Positions 1 to 7,649 of a stretch of 9,950 nucleotides of DNA are shown here, piece by piece. The DNA is from an uncultured Treponema sp. (GTDB lineage: Bacteria > Spirochaetota > Spirochaetia > Treponematales > Treponemataceae): assembly GCA_937900125.1 (NCBI GenBank), contig CALCEK010000179.1, forward strand, positions 1 to 9,950, in the 5' to 3' direction. Within the stretch, counting starts at the first letter, position 1. Every line of letters starts with the position of its first letter. The position numbers were made by a program, and so were the translations under genes. The notes below the pieces were generated by a model. That model was given only the letters and a program-made list of their open reading frames with translations. It had not been told where the DNA came from and did no database searches.

Positions 1-881
1 ATTATATTTTCTTTATTTTTTTCTTTAATGAAATGAAATCCATTATTAATTGAATTACCATTATCATAATAATAATAGTTATTATTATTATTTTTAATAT
101 TCACATTGTTTTTTAAATTATTATCTTTTAAATAATTATTATTCATATTTTTATCAATTTTTATATAAATATCTTCATTTATATCCTCATCAATATTATT
201 ATCATCATTATATGTATCAATTTTGATTCTTTGAAAAAAAGGAAAATATTTTTTTTCTTTACTAACAACCCAAGGATGTAATAATATTTCATTTATTTTA
301 ATTCTTTTCTTTTGATCAATTGTTAACAATTTATCAATCAAATCAATACATTCTTCAGAAATATTCCTTTCAATAACATAATTATTATTTTTTATATTCA
401 TGAATATTTCTTTCATTGCACTTTTTGCATCTTTCTGAAAATAATGTGCTCTAAAAGGAGAATATCCATGAATCATTTCATATAATAAAACACCTAAACT
501 CCAAATATCAATGCCCATATCATATAATTCATCATTAATCATTTCAGGGGCCATATATTCATAAGTACCACAAAAAGTTATTCTTTCTCCTTTAGAAATA
601 TTAACGCACCAACCAAAATCACAAAGTTTAACTTGGCCATTTTTATCTAATAAAATATTTTCTGGTTTTATATCCCTATGAGCATAACCATTTATATGTA
701 AAAAATAAATTGCTGATACCACTTGAATAAAATAATGAAATGCTTCATTTTCATCCATTCCTTTTTTTTGTTGAATTAATTGATGCCAAACTTCATATAA
801 CATAGCTGTTCCTCCACCATTCATATTTTCAATACCAATTATTTTATAATTATTAGAATAAAATAACTCTATTCTATAATT
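1..881 (-). CDS. Eukaryotic Ser/Thr protein kinase, Aurora-like, partial at both ends
   Basis: An open frame of about 293 codons reads from about 881 down to 1 on the minus strand and leaves the window without a stop. It starts inside a kinase N-lobe (ELFY-like beta-4 region, then MNGGGTAMLYEVW at the hinge), so the glycine loop and the ATP-binding lysine are missing. The rest of the domain is intact: catalytic HRDIKPEN (HRD at 680-672), DFGW (620-609), CGTYEYMAPEM (APE at 551-543), a DIWSLGVLLYEM helix and a closing HPWV near 265. An acidic, Asn- and Tyr-rich tail follows. The DFGW motif and the CGT-x-EYMAPE activation segment are typical of eukaryotic Aurora-type kinases, which phosphorylate Ser/Thr in cell-division control. 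Third codon positions are almost all A or T, Gln is CAA/CAG, and no in-frame TAA/TAG occurs, so no Gln recoding is visible. I infer a ciliate or anaerobic fungus. It could also be another AGC/CAMK-like kinase. Confidence 0.85.
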
Positions 882-892
882 ATGCAAATGAA
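870..892. other. Probable chimeric junction, eukaryotic to bacterial DNA
   Basis: Kinase-like sequence on the minus strand stops matching the fold at about 881, while a bacterial helix-turn-helix gene begins at 882 or 888 on the plus strand. Base composition jumps from roughly 20% GC to bacterial values within a few bases. The kinase is cut in mid-domain and the bacterial gene has no visible ribosome binding site. Both facts point to a join rather than a natural gene boundary. The exact base cannot be fixed by eye. Confidence 0.7.
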
Positions 893-1112
893 TAAAGCGG
901 TTGCTGCTGTTGTGCGGGAACTGCGGCAAAAAAGCGGAATTTCTCAAGAAAAACTTGCTGATGTTATAGATTCACATCAAGTTTATATTTCCGAAATTGA
1001 GAATGGCAAAAAGATTCCTTCATTACCAATACTATACAAAATCGCTAGGGGCTTAGGAATTAGTCTTTCGGACATAATAATGCGTATCGAAAATAAAATA
1101 GACGAGAAATAG
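882..1112 (+). CDS. Small XRE/Cro-type helix-turn-helix transcriptional regulator
   Basis: This encodes 76 residues, nearly all one HTH_3 (XRE family) DNA-binding domain. Helix 1 is about residues 4-18, helix 2 is SQEKLADVID (21-30), and the recognition helix is about 31-41 with the usual S-x-IENGKK-PS ending. Helices 4 and 5 (LPILYKIARGLGISLSDII) complete the five-helix fold. Proteins this short typically bind operators as dimers, and many control a neighbouring gene or belong to restriction-modification or toxin-antitoxin sets. No such partner is visible here. An ATG at 888 is an equally good start. No Shine-Dalgarno sequence precedes either, and the upstream DNA appears to belong to another organism, so the native N-terminus and promoter may be lost. 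It ends with TAG and is followed by 271 bp before the next gene, which suggests a separate unit. The target is unknown. Confidence 0.8.
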   Translation: MQMNKAVAAVVRELRQKSGISQEKLADVIDSHQVYISEIENGKKIPSLPILYKIARGLGISLSDIIMRIENKIDEK

Positions 1113-1158
1113 CAGGTGCAATAAATAAACATAAAAATCACAACCGCTGTTAGTGGAA

Positions 1159-1179
1159 TAATAATTAATAAAATTATTA
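1159..1179. repeat. AT-only inverted repeat after the HTH gene
   Basis: TAATAATT (1159-1166) and AATTATTA (1172-1179) form a perfect 8-bp inverted repeat with a 5-nt loop, 47 bp after the HTH stop codon. It has no G or C and no following T-run, so it would be a weak terminator at best. Apart from this and the 5' UTR structure listed separately, I see nothing definite in the gap up to 1383. Confidence 0.3.
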
Positions 1180-1340
1180 CTCATATAGTATTTTAACTAT
1201 AACACGTAAAAAATTATTTGTCAATCCCCCCAAAAACATAAACTTTCAAAAATTGATTTTTCTCCCCCGCATAAAGTTTTACTAGATTTTTTTATATTGT
1301 TGATATATCCTATTTATTTATAGAAGAAAAAATGAATCAT

Positions 1341-1380
1341 TTTCGCTTAAAGATATGGCGAAATTCGGGTTTTAGGAGGA
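1341..1380 (+). promoter_or_regulatory. Leader hairpin and strong ribosome binding site of the six-TM receptor gene
   Basis: A perfect AGGAGG (1374-1379) lies four bases before the ATG at 1384, and this fixes the start. Just upstream, TTTCGC (1341-1346) and GCGAAA (1358-1363) can form a 6-bp stem with an 11-nt loop. The stem ends 10 nt before the Shine-Dalgarno sequence, so it would not hide it. It may be a leader structure or chance. No convincing promoter with correct spacing was found upstream. Confidence 0.55.
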
Positions 1381-1383
1381 ATC

Positions 1384-3249
1384 ATGACAGAAATACCTAC
1401 AGATAAAAAAATTCCTGGAAAATTGACAATACTTTTTTATCTAATTTACGTTATAGGCGATATATTATTTTGGTTTATAGCTTTGGCAAATGGTGTAATT
1501 TCTGCTAGTGATGTGGGCGGAATATTGCTATCTGTGCCTTCTATTTTATTGTTTGCCGTAAAATTTGCTATACTAGGCGGAATTTATTTTTTATTTATGA
1601 AAAAAATTCTAAACTATGACGGAACAGAAAAAACTTTTGCCGAAAGTGCTTCTTATGCAAAAAAATTGCAACAGTCAACAGTTCCGATGGAAGTTATCGC
1701 AGTCTTTGTTATTTTGCCAATAATACAATTTTATGTTCACAAAAAAGGCGAGGTTTCTTTTAATCCTCTGGCAATAGCTTTAATTGCATTTGGCACATCT
1801 GGCATTTTTGCCTGCCTTGCCGATGTCATTTTTACGCAAGAATTTGAACGCTGGATAGAATTTATCCCTTTAAAAGAAGAATATTGCGCTTCTAACATAC
1901 GCAGACGTGGCATTATGCTTGCGGCTTTTAATTATTGGGGAATTTTGGGAGTCATATCTGGAATCATTTTAGGCTACAAAGGAGAAGCCATAAATGGCTC
2001 TACAAATTTTCTTTTTACTCATTTACTTCCCAATTTTATAATCCTAACAGGAACCGCACTTTTTACAACGCATTATCAATTCAGCGGTTTTAGACGGCGC
2101 ATATTCCGATTGAGAGATGCGGTAGTTCTTGCGGCAAAAGGCGATTATGCTTCTATTGGACATATTTCTGTTTCTACGCGGGACGGCTTTGGCATTATTT
2201 CTACAGCTTTAAATGATTTTGTCGAGCAAACAAAAACTCTTATCGGCGGAATAAAAGAAACAACGGTGTCCTCTGGGCAAGCGGCAAGTCGTGTAAAAGC
2301 ACAAACAGAACAAACTGCTAGTATCATTTCAAAAATAACGGATATTACTGATGTGTTATTGGACGGAATTACAAAAGAAGCCGAAGGTATAGAAAAAGTA
2401 AACTCAAAAACCGAAGATATTAGTCAATCGATAAAACAATTAAACTCAGATATAGAACGGCAATCTGACGCTGTAGAAAAATCTTCCACTAGCATAGCTC
2501 AAATGGTAGAAAATATTCGTTCCGTAACAAACATACTTTCGCAAAATGCTTTGGTTGTCGAAAATCTTTCGGGGGCGGCTACCGATGGACGCAAAAAAAT
2601 AGCGGACGCAGTTTCTAGCTCAGAAAAAATATTAAAAGAATCGGCAACGCTACTAGACGCAAGCAATGTAATTCAAAATCTTGCAAGTCAAACAAACCTA
2701 CTTTCTATGAACGCTGCAATAGAAGCCTCCCATGCAGGCGAATCTGGCAAGGGGTTTTCTGTAGTTGCGGGCGAAATTAGAAAACTCGCGGAAGATTCTG
2801 ACAAACAAGGCAAAATGATAACTCAAAGTTTAACATCGCTACAAGAAAGTATACAAGGCATAACGAGTGCAACATTGCAAGTGCAAAGTCAATTTAACAC
2901 AATCTACAACTTAACAAACGAAGTTCGCAACAAAGAAATTACGATTAAAAATGCAATGGACGAACAAGCCGATAGTAGCGGACAAGTTTTAGAGGCCGTT
3001 CAAGAAATAATGGGTATAACAGAGAGCGTTAAAAATGGTTCTAAATTAATGCTTTCTAACAGTGACGAAATTGTAAAAGATATGAATATGCTCGCAGACC
3101 AAACAGAAGAATTTGGTATTACAATAAGCGATGTCGTTACAAATGGTCAAGAAATAAATGTTACCGTAAAAAACATAAAAGAAGCCTCTCTCCAAAATGG
3201 CGATGTCATAGCAAACTTAGGTCAACGAGTTGAACGATTTAAATTATAA
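1384..3249 (+). CDS. Methyl-accepting chemotaxis protein with a polytopic (six-TM) N-terminus
   Basis: This 621-residue chemoreceptor-like protein has six predicted membrane segments (about 13-36, 45-72, 101-119, 128-150, 176-198 and 208-229) in place of the usual two segments around a periplasmic sensor. A HAMP-like linker (about 230-285) follows, then a long coiled coil. The signalling hairpin tip is at about 433-470 (QTNLLSMNAAIEASHAGE, then GKGFSVVAGEIRKLAE). This tip binds CheA and CheW in other MCPs and controls the phosphorelay to the flagellar motor. The tip has Gly where most MCPs have Asp (VVAG for VVAD). The C-terminus ends VERFKL with no NWETF-type CheR tether. The absence of a large extracytoplasmic loop suggests that it senses a membrane-borne, lipid, energy or intramembrane cue, which is inference. 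The start is secured by AGGAGG. It appears to be transcribed alone, with a possible terminator just after the stop. Confidence 0.9.
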   Translation: MTEIPTDKKIPGKLTILFYLIYVIGDILFWFIALANGVISASDVGGILLSVPSILLFAVKFAILGGIYFLFMKKILNYDGTEKTFAESASYAKKLQQSTVPMEVIAVFVILPIIQFYVHKKGEVSFNPLAIALIAFGTSGIFACLADVIFTQEFERWIEFIPLKEEYCASNIRRRGIMLAAFNYWGILGVISGIILGYKGEAINGSTNFLFTHLLPNFIILTGTALFTTHYQFSGFRRRIFRLRDAVVLAAKGDYASIGHISVSTRDGFGIISTALNDFVEQTKTLIGGIKETTVSSGQAASRVKAQTEQTASIISKITDITDVLLDGITKEAEGIEKVNSKTEDISQSIKQLNSDIERQSDAVEKSSTSIAQMVENIRSVTNILSQNALVVENLSGAATDGRKKIADAVSSSEKILKESATLLDASNVIQNLASQTNLLSMNAAIEASHAGESGKGFSVVAGEIRKLAEDSDKQGKMITQSLTSLQESIQGITSATLQVQSQFNTIYNLTNEVRNKEITIKNAMDEQADSSGQVLEAVQEIMGITESVKNGSKLMLSNSDEIVKDMNMLADQTEEFGITISDVVTNGQEINVTVKNIKEASLQNGDVIANLGQRVERFKL

Positions 3250-3275
3250 GGGCAAATGTCGAATTTTGCTTTTTT
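3250..3275 (+). terminator. Possible weak Rho-independent terminator after the six-TM receptor gene
   Basis: GCAAA (3252-3256) pairs with TTTGC (3265-3269) across an 8-nt loop, and six T residues (3270-3275) follow directly. It begins three bases after the stop codon. The stem is short and AT-rich, so termination may be incomplete. The larger palindrome at 3301-3386 may help. Confidence 0.4.
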
Positions 3276-3300
3276 AGGCAACCACGCAAATATTCTGTAA

Positions 3301-3386
3301 CAGTCATTCTAAACGAATGTGAAGAATCCATTTTTTCTTTGCAGAAACATAGGTTCTTCACACCTTGCGGTGTTCAAAAATGACAG
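3301..3386. repeat. Palindromic intergenic element (MITE/REP-like)
   Basis: The left arm at 3301-3328 begins CAGTCATTCTAAACGAATG and continues TGAAGAATC. The right arm at 3352-3386 is its imperfect inverse, beginning GGTTCTTCACACC and ending AAAAATGACAG. Within the right arm, ACACC-TTGC-GGTGT (3360-3373) forms a perfect small hairpin. The overall form, GTCATTCT...GAAGAATC...GATTCTTC...AATGACA, resembles a class of short dispersed palindromes I recall from intergenic regions of many bacterial genomes. It encodes nothing. It may be a non-autonomous mobile remnant or an RNA hairpin shielding mRNA ends. Confidence 0.6.
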
Positions 3387-3390
3387 TATT

Positions 3391-3420
3391 TAAGCGTTGC
3401 TAGGCGTTGCCAAGCGTTGC
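3391..3420 (+). repeat. Three tandem 10-bp repeats upstream of the uvrB promoter
   Basis: Three adjacent decamers, TAAGCGTTGC, TAGGCGTTGC and CAAGCGTTGC, share the core GCGTTGC. The period of 10 bp places each copy on the same face of the helix, directly upstream of the predicted -35 element at 3434. That geometry suits cooperative binding of a regulator, but it could also be slippage or part of a dispersed repeat. No protein is known to me for this core. Confidence 0.7.
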
Positions 3421-3433
3421 CGTTTTGGGTAAA

Positions 3434-3462
3434 TTTGCAAAATGCAAAAAGTGTAGTAGAAT
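3434..3462 (+). promoter_or_regulatory. Predicted uvrB promoter with overlapping palindrome
   Basis: The -35 element TTTGCA (3434-3439) and the -10 element TAGAAT (3457-3462) are separated by exactly 17 bp. This predicts a start near 3469 and a leader of about 24 nt. The -35 element is also the left half of a perfect inverted repeat, TTTGCA-AAA-TGCAAA (3434-3448), an operator-like arrangement. It is reminiscent of the TTTG-N5-CAAA LexA box reported for Leptospira, but the spacing here is 7, so LexA control is only a guess. The ribosome binding site is GGAG (3483-3486), six bases before the ATG. Confidence 0.5.
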
Positions 3463-3492
3463 AAGCGAAAAAATACAAAAGCGGAGCGAATT

Positions 3493-5490
3493 ATGCGCAA
3501 GTTTCAAGTTGTATCAGAGTACCAGCCGTCAGGTGACCAGCCAGAAGCGATTCAAAAATTGGCAGAAGGATTTTTGCGGGGGGATTCTTACCAAACGCTT
3601 AAAGGTGTAACAGGAAGCGGCAAAACTTTTACAATGGCAAAAATAATTGAGGCGGTTCAACGTCCCACGCTTATAATCAGTCATAACAAAACACTTTCCG
3701 CCCAGCTTTACCGCGAATTCAAAAGTTTTTTTCCAAACAATGCGGTTGAATATTTTGTAAGCTATTACGACTACTATCAGCCAGAAGCTTATGTTCCAGC
3801 CCGCGACCTTTACATAGAAAAAGACGCTGCAATCAACAAAGAAATCGACCAAATGAAAATGGCAGCCACCTACAGCCTTATGGAACGCCGAGACGTTATT
3901 GTTATCGCAACCGTCAGCTGCATTTATGGTTTAGGAATGCCCGAACTGTACCGCAGTATGCGCATCCACTTAGAAAAGGGCGAAACGCCTGACATTCACA
4001 AACTCGCACTTGACCTTGCGCACGTGCAATACAACAGAAATGACATGGTGTTAGAACGAGGAAGTTTTAGAATCAAAGGTGACACAATCGAAATTTATCC
4101 GCCCTACATGGAATTTGACGAAGCGTATCGGATTGAACTTGATTTTGATGAAATTTGCAGAATCAGGCGATTCAATGTTATTTCTGGCGAAATTACGGAA
4201 GAGCTTGACGAAACAACCATTTATCCAGCGAAGAATTTTGTTGTTCCCCAAGACCAACTTTCGCTCGCTTGCACCCGAATACAAAATGAACTAGATGAAC
4301 GACTTGAAGTTTTGAATGCGCAACACAAATTGCTAGAAGCGGAACGGCTAAAAACGCGCGTTACTTACGACATTGAAATGATGAAAGAAATGGGCTACTG
4401 CTCAGGAATTGAAAATTATTCTGCCCCGATTGCAGGCAGAGCTAAAGGCGAGCCACCCGCTACCCTTTTGCATTATTTTCCTGACGATTTTTTGTGTATG
4501 ATTGATGAAGCGCACGTAACAGTTCCGCAAATCGGCGCAATGTACGAAGGCGACCGCAGCCGTAAGCAAAATCTTGTGGATTTTGGATTTAGACTTCCGA
4601 GTGCGCTTGACAATCGACCGTTAAAAATAAATGAGTTTACCGCAAAAATGAATCAGGTCATTTACGTTACGGCAACTCCGCGCAAAGAAGAAGTTAAACA
4701 AAGCACTCAAGTTATTGAACAAATAATTCGCCCCACTGGACTTCTTGACCCGATTGTTGAAGTTCGCCCGACTGAAGGGCAAATGCAAGACATTTACAAA
4801 GAAGTTACAGTTCGCACTGTCCGCGGGGAACGCAGCCTTGTTTTAACGCTCACAAAAAAAATGGCGGAAGATTTAACCGATTATCTTGCGGGGCTTGGAA
4901 TGAAAGTAAAATACATTCATTCTGAAATTGACACTTTTGAACGAGTTGAGATTTTAAAGTCGCTCCGTTCTGGCGAAATTGATGTGCTGATTGGAATCAA
5001 TTTGTTGCGCGAAGGAATTGACCTTCCTGAAGTGAGTTTTATAGCACTTTTGGATGCCGATAAAATTGGATTTTTGCGCAGTACAACTAGTTTGATTCAA
5101 ATTATCGGAAGAGCCGCTCGCAACGCCGAAGGAATGGTTGTTATGTATGCCGACCGAATGAGTGACGCAATGAAAGAAGCCATTGACGAAACCAAAAGAC
5201 GCCGCTCAATTCAAGAAGAGTACAATAAAAAACACGGAATCACACCAAAAACAATCAAAAAAGCGGTTGAAGACATTCTTGAACACCAAAAAGTTGATGC
5301 CAAAGAAAACGCCGATGTTGAACTTGAAACGCTCAAAAAATCCGCAAACCTTTTTGTTCCAGCGCAAAGAAAAAAACTCATCTCTGCACTCAAAAAAGAA
5401 ATGGAAGAAGCCGCCGATATGCTCGATTACGAACGCGCTATGGTTTTACGCGACCAAATTTACGAAATCGAGCAAACCTACGGAAAGTAA
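3493..5490 (+). CDS. uvrB: Excinuclease ABC subunit B (UvrB)
   Basis: This is a full-length, 665-residue UvrB. In nucleotide excision repair it receives damaged DNA from UvrA, verifies the lesion with its beta-hairpin, and recruits UvrC for incision in the cytoplasm. The N-terminus (YQPSGDQPEAIQKL) is typical. Walker A GVTGSGKT lies at 38-45, the beta-hairpin YYDYYQPEAY at 91-100, and helicase motif II at 338-341. That motif reads DEAH where many UvrBs have DESH. The segment GDRSRKQNLVDFGFRLPSAL follows, then the C-terminal helicase lobe with LLREGIDLPEV and motif VI QIIGRAARN. The C-terminal UVR motif (about 630-661) that contacts UvrC is intact. The ATG at 3493 has GGAG six bases upstream and gives the family's usual N-terminus. 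It ends five bases from the convergent chemoreceptor gene. There is no uvrA or uvrC nearby. Confidence 0.98.
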   Translation: MRKFQVVSEYQPSGDQPEAIQKLAEGFLRGDSYQTLKGVTGSGKTFTMAKIIEAVQRPTLIISHNKTLSAQLYREFKSFFPNNAVEYFVSYYDYYQPEAYVPARDLYIEKDAAINKEIDQMKMAATYSLMERRDVIVIATVSCIYGLGMPELYRSMRIHLEKGETPDIHKLALDLAHVQYNRNDMVLERGSFRIKGDTIEIYPPYMEFDEAYRIELDFDEICRIRRFNVISGEITEELDETTIYPAKNFVVPQDQLSLACTRIQNELDERLEVLNAQHKLLEAERLKTRVTYDIEMMKEMGYCSGIENYSAPIAGRAKGEPPATLLHYFPDDFLCMIDEAHVTVPQIGAMYEGDRSRKQNLVDFGFRLPSALDNRPLKINEFTAKMNQVIYVTATPRKEEVKQSTQVIEQIIRPTGLLDPIVEVRPTEGQMQDIYKEVTVRTVRGERSLVLTLTKKMAEDLTDYLAGLGMKVKYIHSEIDTFERVEILKSLRSGEIDVLIGINLLREGIDLPEVSFIALLDADKIGFLRSTTSLIQIIGRAARNAEGMVVMYADRMSDAMKEAIDETKRRRSIQEEYNKKHGITPKTIKKAVEDILEHQKVDAKENADVELETLKKSANLFVPAQRKKLISALKKEMEEAADMLDYERAMVLRDQIYEIEQTYGK

Positions 5491-5495
5491 AATTT

Positions 5496-7589
5496 TTACA
5501 CTTTAAACTGGTCAACTTGTACGCCGATTTTTTCTATTGAACTGCTAATTTGCCCAGAAACTTCGGTCAAGGCCACGCCAGTTTCGTTGATTTTGCGCGC
5601 CCCGATGGACATTTCTTCCATACTTTGACTCATTGTCATTGTTGCATTTTGCAAAAGTTGAACTTCTTTTAAAATCATCTGATTTCCTTCTTGCATTTCG
5701 TTCGATGCGTTGCGAACTTCAACAGTGCTATCGTTCATATTGTGCAAAGCTTCGGTAATTTGTTTTGAACCTTCGTTTTGTTCTTCCATTGCCGCCCGAA
5801 TTTGCATAACAAGAGCGTCAGTTTCTTCAAGTTTTTTAGAAACCGCTTCAAAAGCAACCGCCGATTCCACAGAAGCCGAAACAACTTGACTAATTGATTC
5901 CCTAATGTTAGAAAGTTGATTTCCAATCGTCTTAGATTGCGCAGTAGAAGTTTCGGAAAGTTTTCGGATTTCGTCAGCAACAACCGCAAATCCTTTTCCC
6001 GACTCGCCTGCGTGGGCTGCCTCGATTGCTGCGTTCATTGCGAGAAGATTCGTCTGCGAAGCGATTGCCGCAATTGCAACATTTGCCTCTTGGAGCATTT
6101 CTGATTGACTTTCGATTTCTGTAATTCTATCGTTTACAGCTTTTTGTTTTGAAATTCCCGACTGAGAATTAGAACGAAGCTCGTTAAATGACTGTGCCAT
6201 TTTTTCAACAGAACCATTTACCGAAGAAATATTTCCAATCATTTCTTCAACAGCTGCACTTGCTTGCGTAACACCATTGGACTGCCCTTCAATCATGTGT
6301 TCAAGGCTTTCGATATTTGAAGCAATCTCGTTGACCGCGCCCGCTGTTTGCGCAACAGACTGATTTTGCGCGTCAATTTGCCTTTTCATTGAATCGATAT
6401 TTGCAATAATTTCTGTAATTGAAGAAGAAGTGTCCTGCGTTGCACCCGAAAGGTCTTCGCCAGCCGTGATAAGCTCGTCCTTTGATGATTTTACATCCCC
6501 AATGATTGTATGCAATTTTGAAACAAATGCGTTAAATCCTTTTACAACATCTCCAATTTCATCTTTTGCCTTTGAATCTATGCGCTGCGTAAGGTCAGCT
6601 TCACCGCTTGCAATTTCTGTAATTGCACCCTTTACAACTAAAAGCGGTTTTACAGAGCTAGAAACAAGCACTCCTACTACAAAAAAGGCAATCACCAAAA
6701 TCACAACGAGGACAGTCATCATTATGCGAATCATGTGTTTGAGCGTTGAGTAAAAATCATCATAAGATGTAACGCCCAAAACTGACCAATCAGTTCCAGG
6801 AACAGGGCGATAAGCCGATGTCATTTTGATTCCAGTTTTTGAGCTTACAAATGCTCCTCCGTTTGTTTCGCCACGCAACAATTTGTCGCCAATCTCTTTT
6901 AAATCGCCTTTAGCATCAGCAAACACGCCATTTTCATCGTAAACCCGCTTGACATCTTTTGACGCAACAGTTTTTCCAGTTGTTCGGCTGATTACATAAA
7001 CATCGGACTGATTTCCAAAATGAATGTCGGCAAGTTTTTTTGAAAGAGATTCGCCGTAAAGGTTTACAACTGCAACGCCGACGATTTTTGTGCTGTTGTT
7101 CAAATCATAAACTGGCACAGCATATTGCTGCAAAAACTGCCCTGTTACAGCACTCACAGCAGGTTCCATCATATAACGATTTCCTTTAAGTGCTTCTCTT
7201 ACATAAAGTCGGTCAGCAAAATGAAGTGGCATACCAGTTGCGGTAAAGGAATCTCCATTTGAATCATAAAATGCAACATTTTCGTAGTCTTCACTGATTT
7301 CAGCAATTGCCCGTAAGCGTTCGCATTTTTCTAAGGTAGAAACTTCTGTATTGCGCACAAAATCCATTGCCGCAACGGTTTCTGCCACACGAAAATGACG
7401 CTCCGTTTCGCCCTTGATTTTACCCGCCGCACTGTCTGTAACAGCGTCCATAAGCTGATGGACAGTTGCTTCTACAGTGGAAGTAGAAAGATTGTCCGCA
7501 ATAAGTGCAAGCGCAACATTAGAAACAGCAACAATAGCAAGTACAAAAGCTATAAGTCTAAATTCCAAACTATGAAAATTGATTTTCAT
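5496..7589 (-). CDS. Methyl-accepting chemotaxis protein with dCache sensor, HAMP and signalling domain
   Basis: This 697-residue transmembrane chemoreceptor has TM1 (about 10-31), an extracytoplasmic double-Cache-type sensor (about 35-275), TM2 (about 286-312), HAMP (about 312-365) and a cytoplasmic coiled coil. The hairpin tip at 512-544 is fully canonical (QTNLLAMNAAIEAAHAGE, GKGFAVVADEIRKL). A methylation-type helix, MEEQNEGSKQI, lies near 601-611. Sensor hallmarks include FADRLYVREALKG (124-136), the MEPAVSAVTGQ segment (141-151) and VPGTDWSVLGV near 263. dCache sensors usually bind small ligands such as amino acids or organic acids, and the ligand here is unknown. Output goes through CheA/CheW to flagellar reversal. 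The C-terminus (VDQFKV) resembles that of the six-TM receptor, with no CheR-tether pentapeptide. GAGGAG (7600-7595) sits five bases before the ATG. The gene follows the cyclase on the same strand after 105 bp but has its own promoter. Confidence 0.95.
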   Translation of the reverse strand: MKINFHSLEFRLIAFVLAIVAVSNVALALIADNLSTSTVEATVHQLMDAVTDSAAGKIKGETERHFRVAETVAAMDFVRNTEVSTLEKCERLRAIAEISEDYENVAFYDSNGDSFTATGMPLHFADRLYVREALKGNRYMMEPAVSAVTGQFLQQYAVPVYDLNNSTKIVGVAVVNLYGESLSKKLADIHFGNQSDVYVISRTTGKTVASKDVKRVYDENGVFADAKGDLKEIGDKLLRGETNGGAFVSSKTGIKMTSAYRPVPGTDWSVLGVTSYDDFYSTLKHMIRIMMTVLVVILVIAFFVVGVLVSSSVKPLLVVKGAITEIASGEADLTQRIDSKAKDEIGDVVKGFNAFVSKLHTIIGDVKSSKDELITAGEDLSGATQDTSSSITEIIANIDSMKRQIDAQNQSVAQTAGAVNEIASNIESLEHMIEGQSNGVTQASAAVEEMIGNISSVNGSVEKMAQSFNELRSNSQSGISKQKAVNDRITEIESQSEMLQEANVAIAAIASQTNLLAMNAAIEAAHAGESGKGFAVVADEIRKLSETSTAQSKTIGNQLSNIRESISQVVSASVESAVAFEAVSKKLEETDALVMQIRAAMEEQNEGSKQITEALHNMNDSTVEVRNASNEMQEGNQMILKEVQLLQNATMTMSQSMEEMSIGARKINETGVALTEVSGQISSSIEKIGVQVDQFKV

Positions 7590-7617
7590 AAAAACTCCTC
7601 ATGCAAGTAATAGACCA

Positions 7618-7635
7618 ACTCGGATTTTTCCGAAT
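7618..7635 (-). promoter_or_regulatory. Small leader hairpin upstream of the dCache chemoreceptor
   Basis: Read on the minus strand, ATTCGGA-AAAA-TCCGAGT forms a seven-pair stem with one G-T pair and an AAAA loop. It lies in the predicted leader, 18 nt before the Shine-Dalgarno sequence. No U-run follows, so it is unlikely to be a terminator. It may stabilise the message, or be chance. Confidence 0.35.
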
Positions 7636-7649
7636 ATGTTTAACATTTT

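Noticed and set aside
882..972. Extension of the minus-strand kinase frame past 881 into the HTH gene
   Set aside because: The frame stays open by chance opposite the HTH codons, but the sequence no longer resembles a kinase N-lobe and the HTH gene on the other strand is convincing.
1..1112. Horizontal transfer of a eukaryotic kinase into the treponeme
   Set aside because: The kinase is cut in mid-domain exactly at the composition change and keeps an extreme AT bias. A second foreign join at the other end of the contig makes an artefact more likely.
1272..1306. Sigma-28 flagellar promoter before the six-TM receptor (TAAAGTTT at 1272-1279)
   Set aside because: The -35 half matches the sigma-28 consensus perfectly, but the best -10 partner (GTTGATAT at 1299) is 19 bases away instead of about 11 and matches only five of eight.
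3391..3420. CRISPR or minisatellite array
   Set aside because: Only three units of 10 bp with no spacers, and no cas gene nearby.
7618..7635. Terminator between the cyclase and dCache receptor genes
   Set aside because: The hairpin lies downstream of the predicted receptor promoter and has no following U-run, so it is better read as a leader structure.
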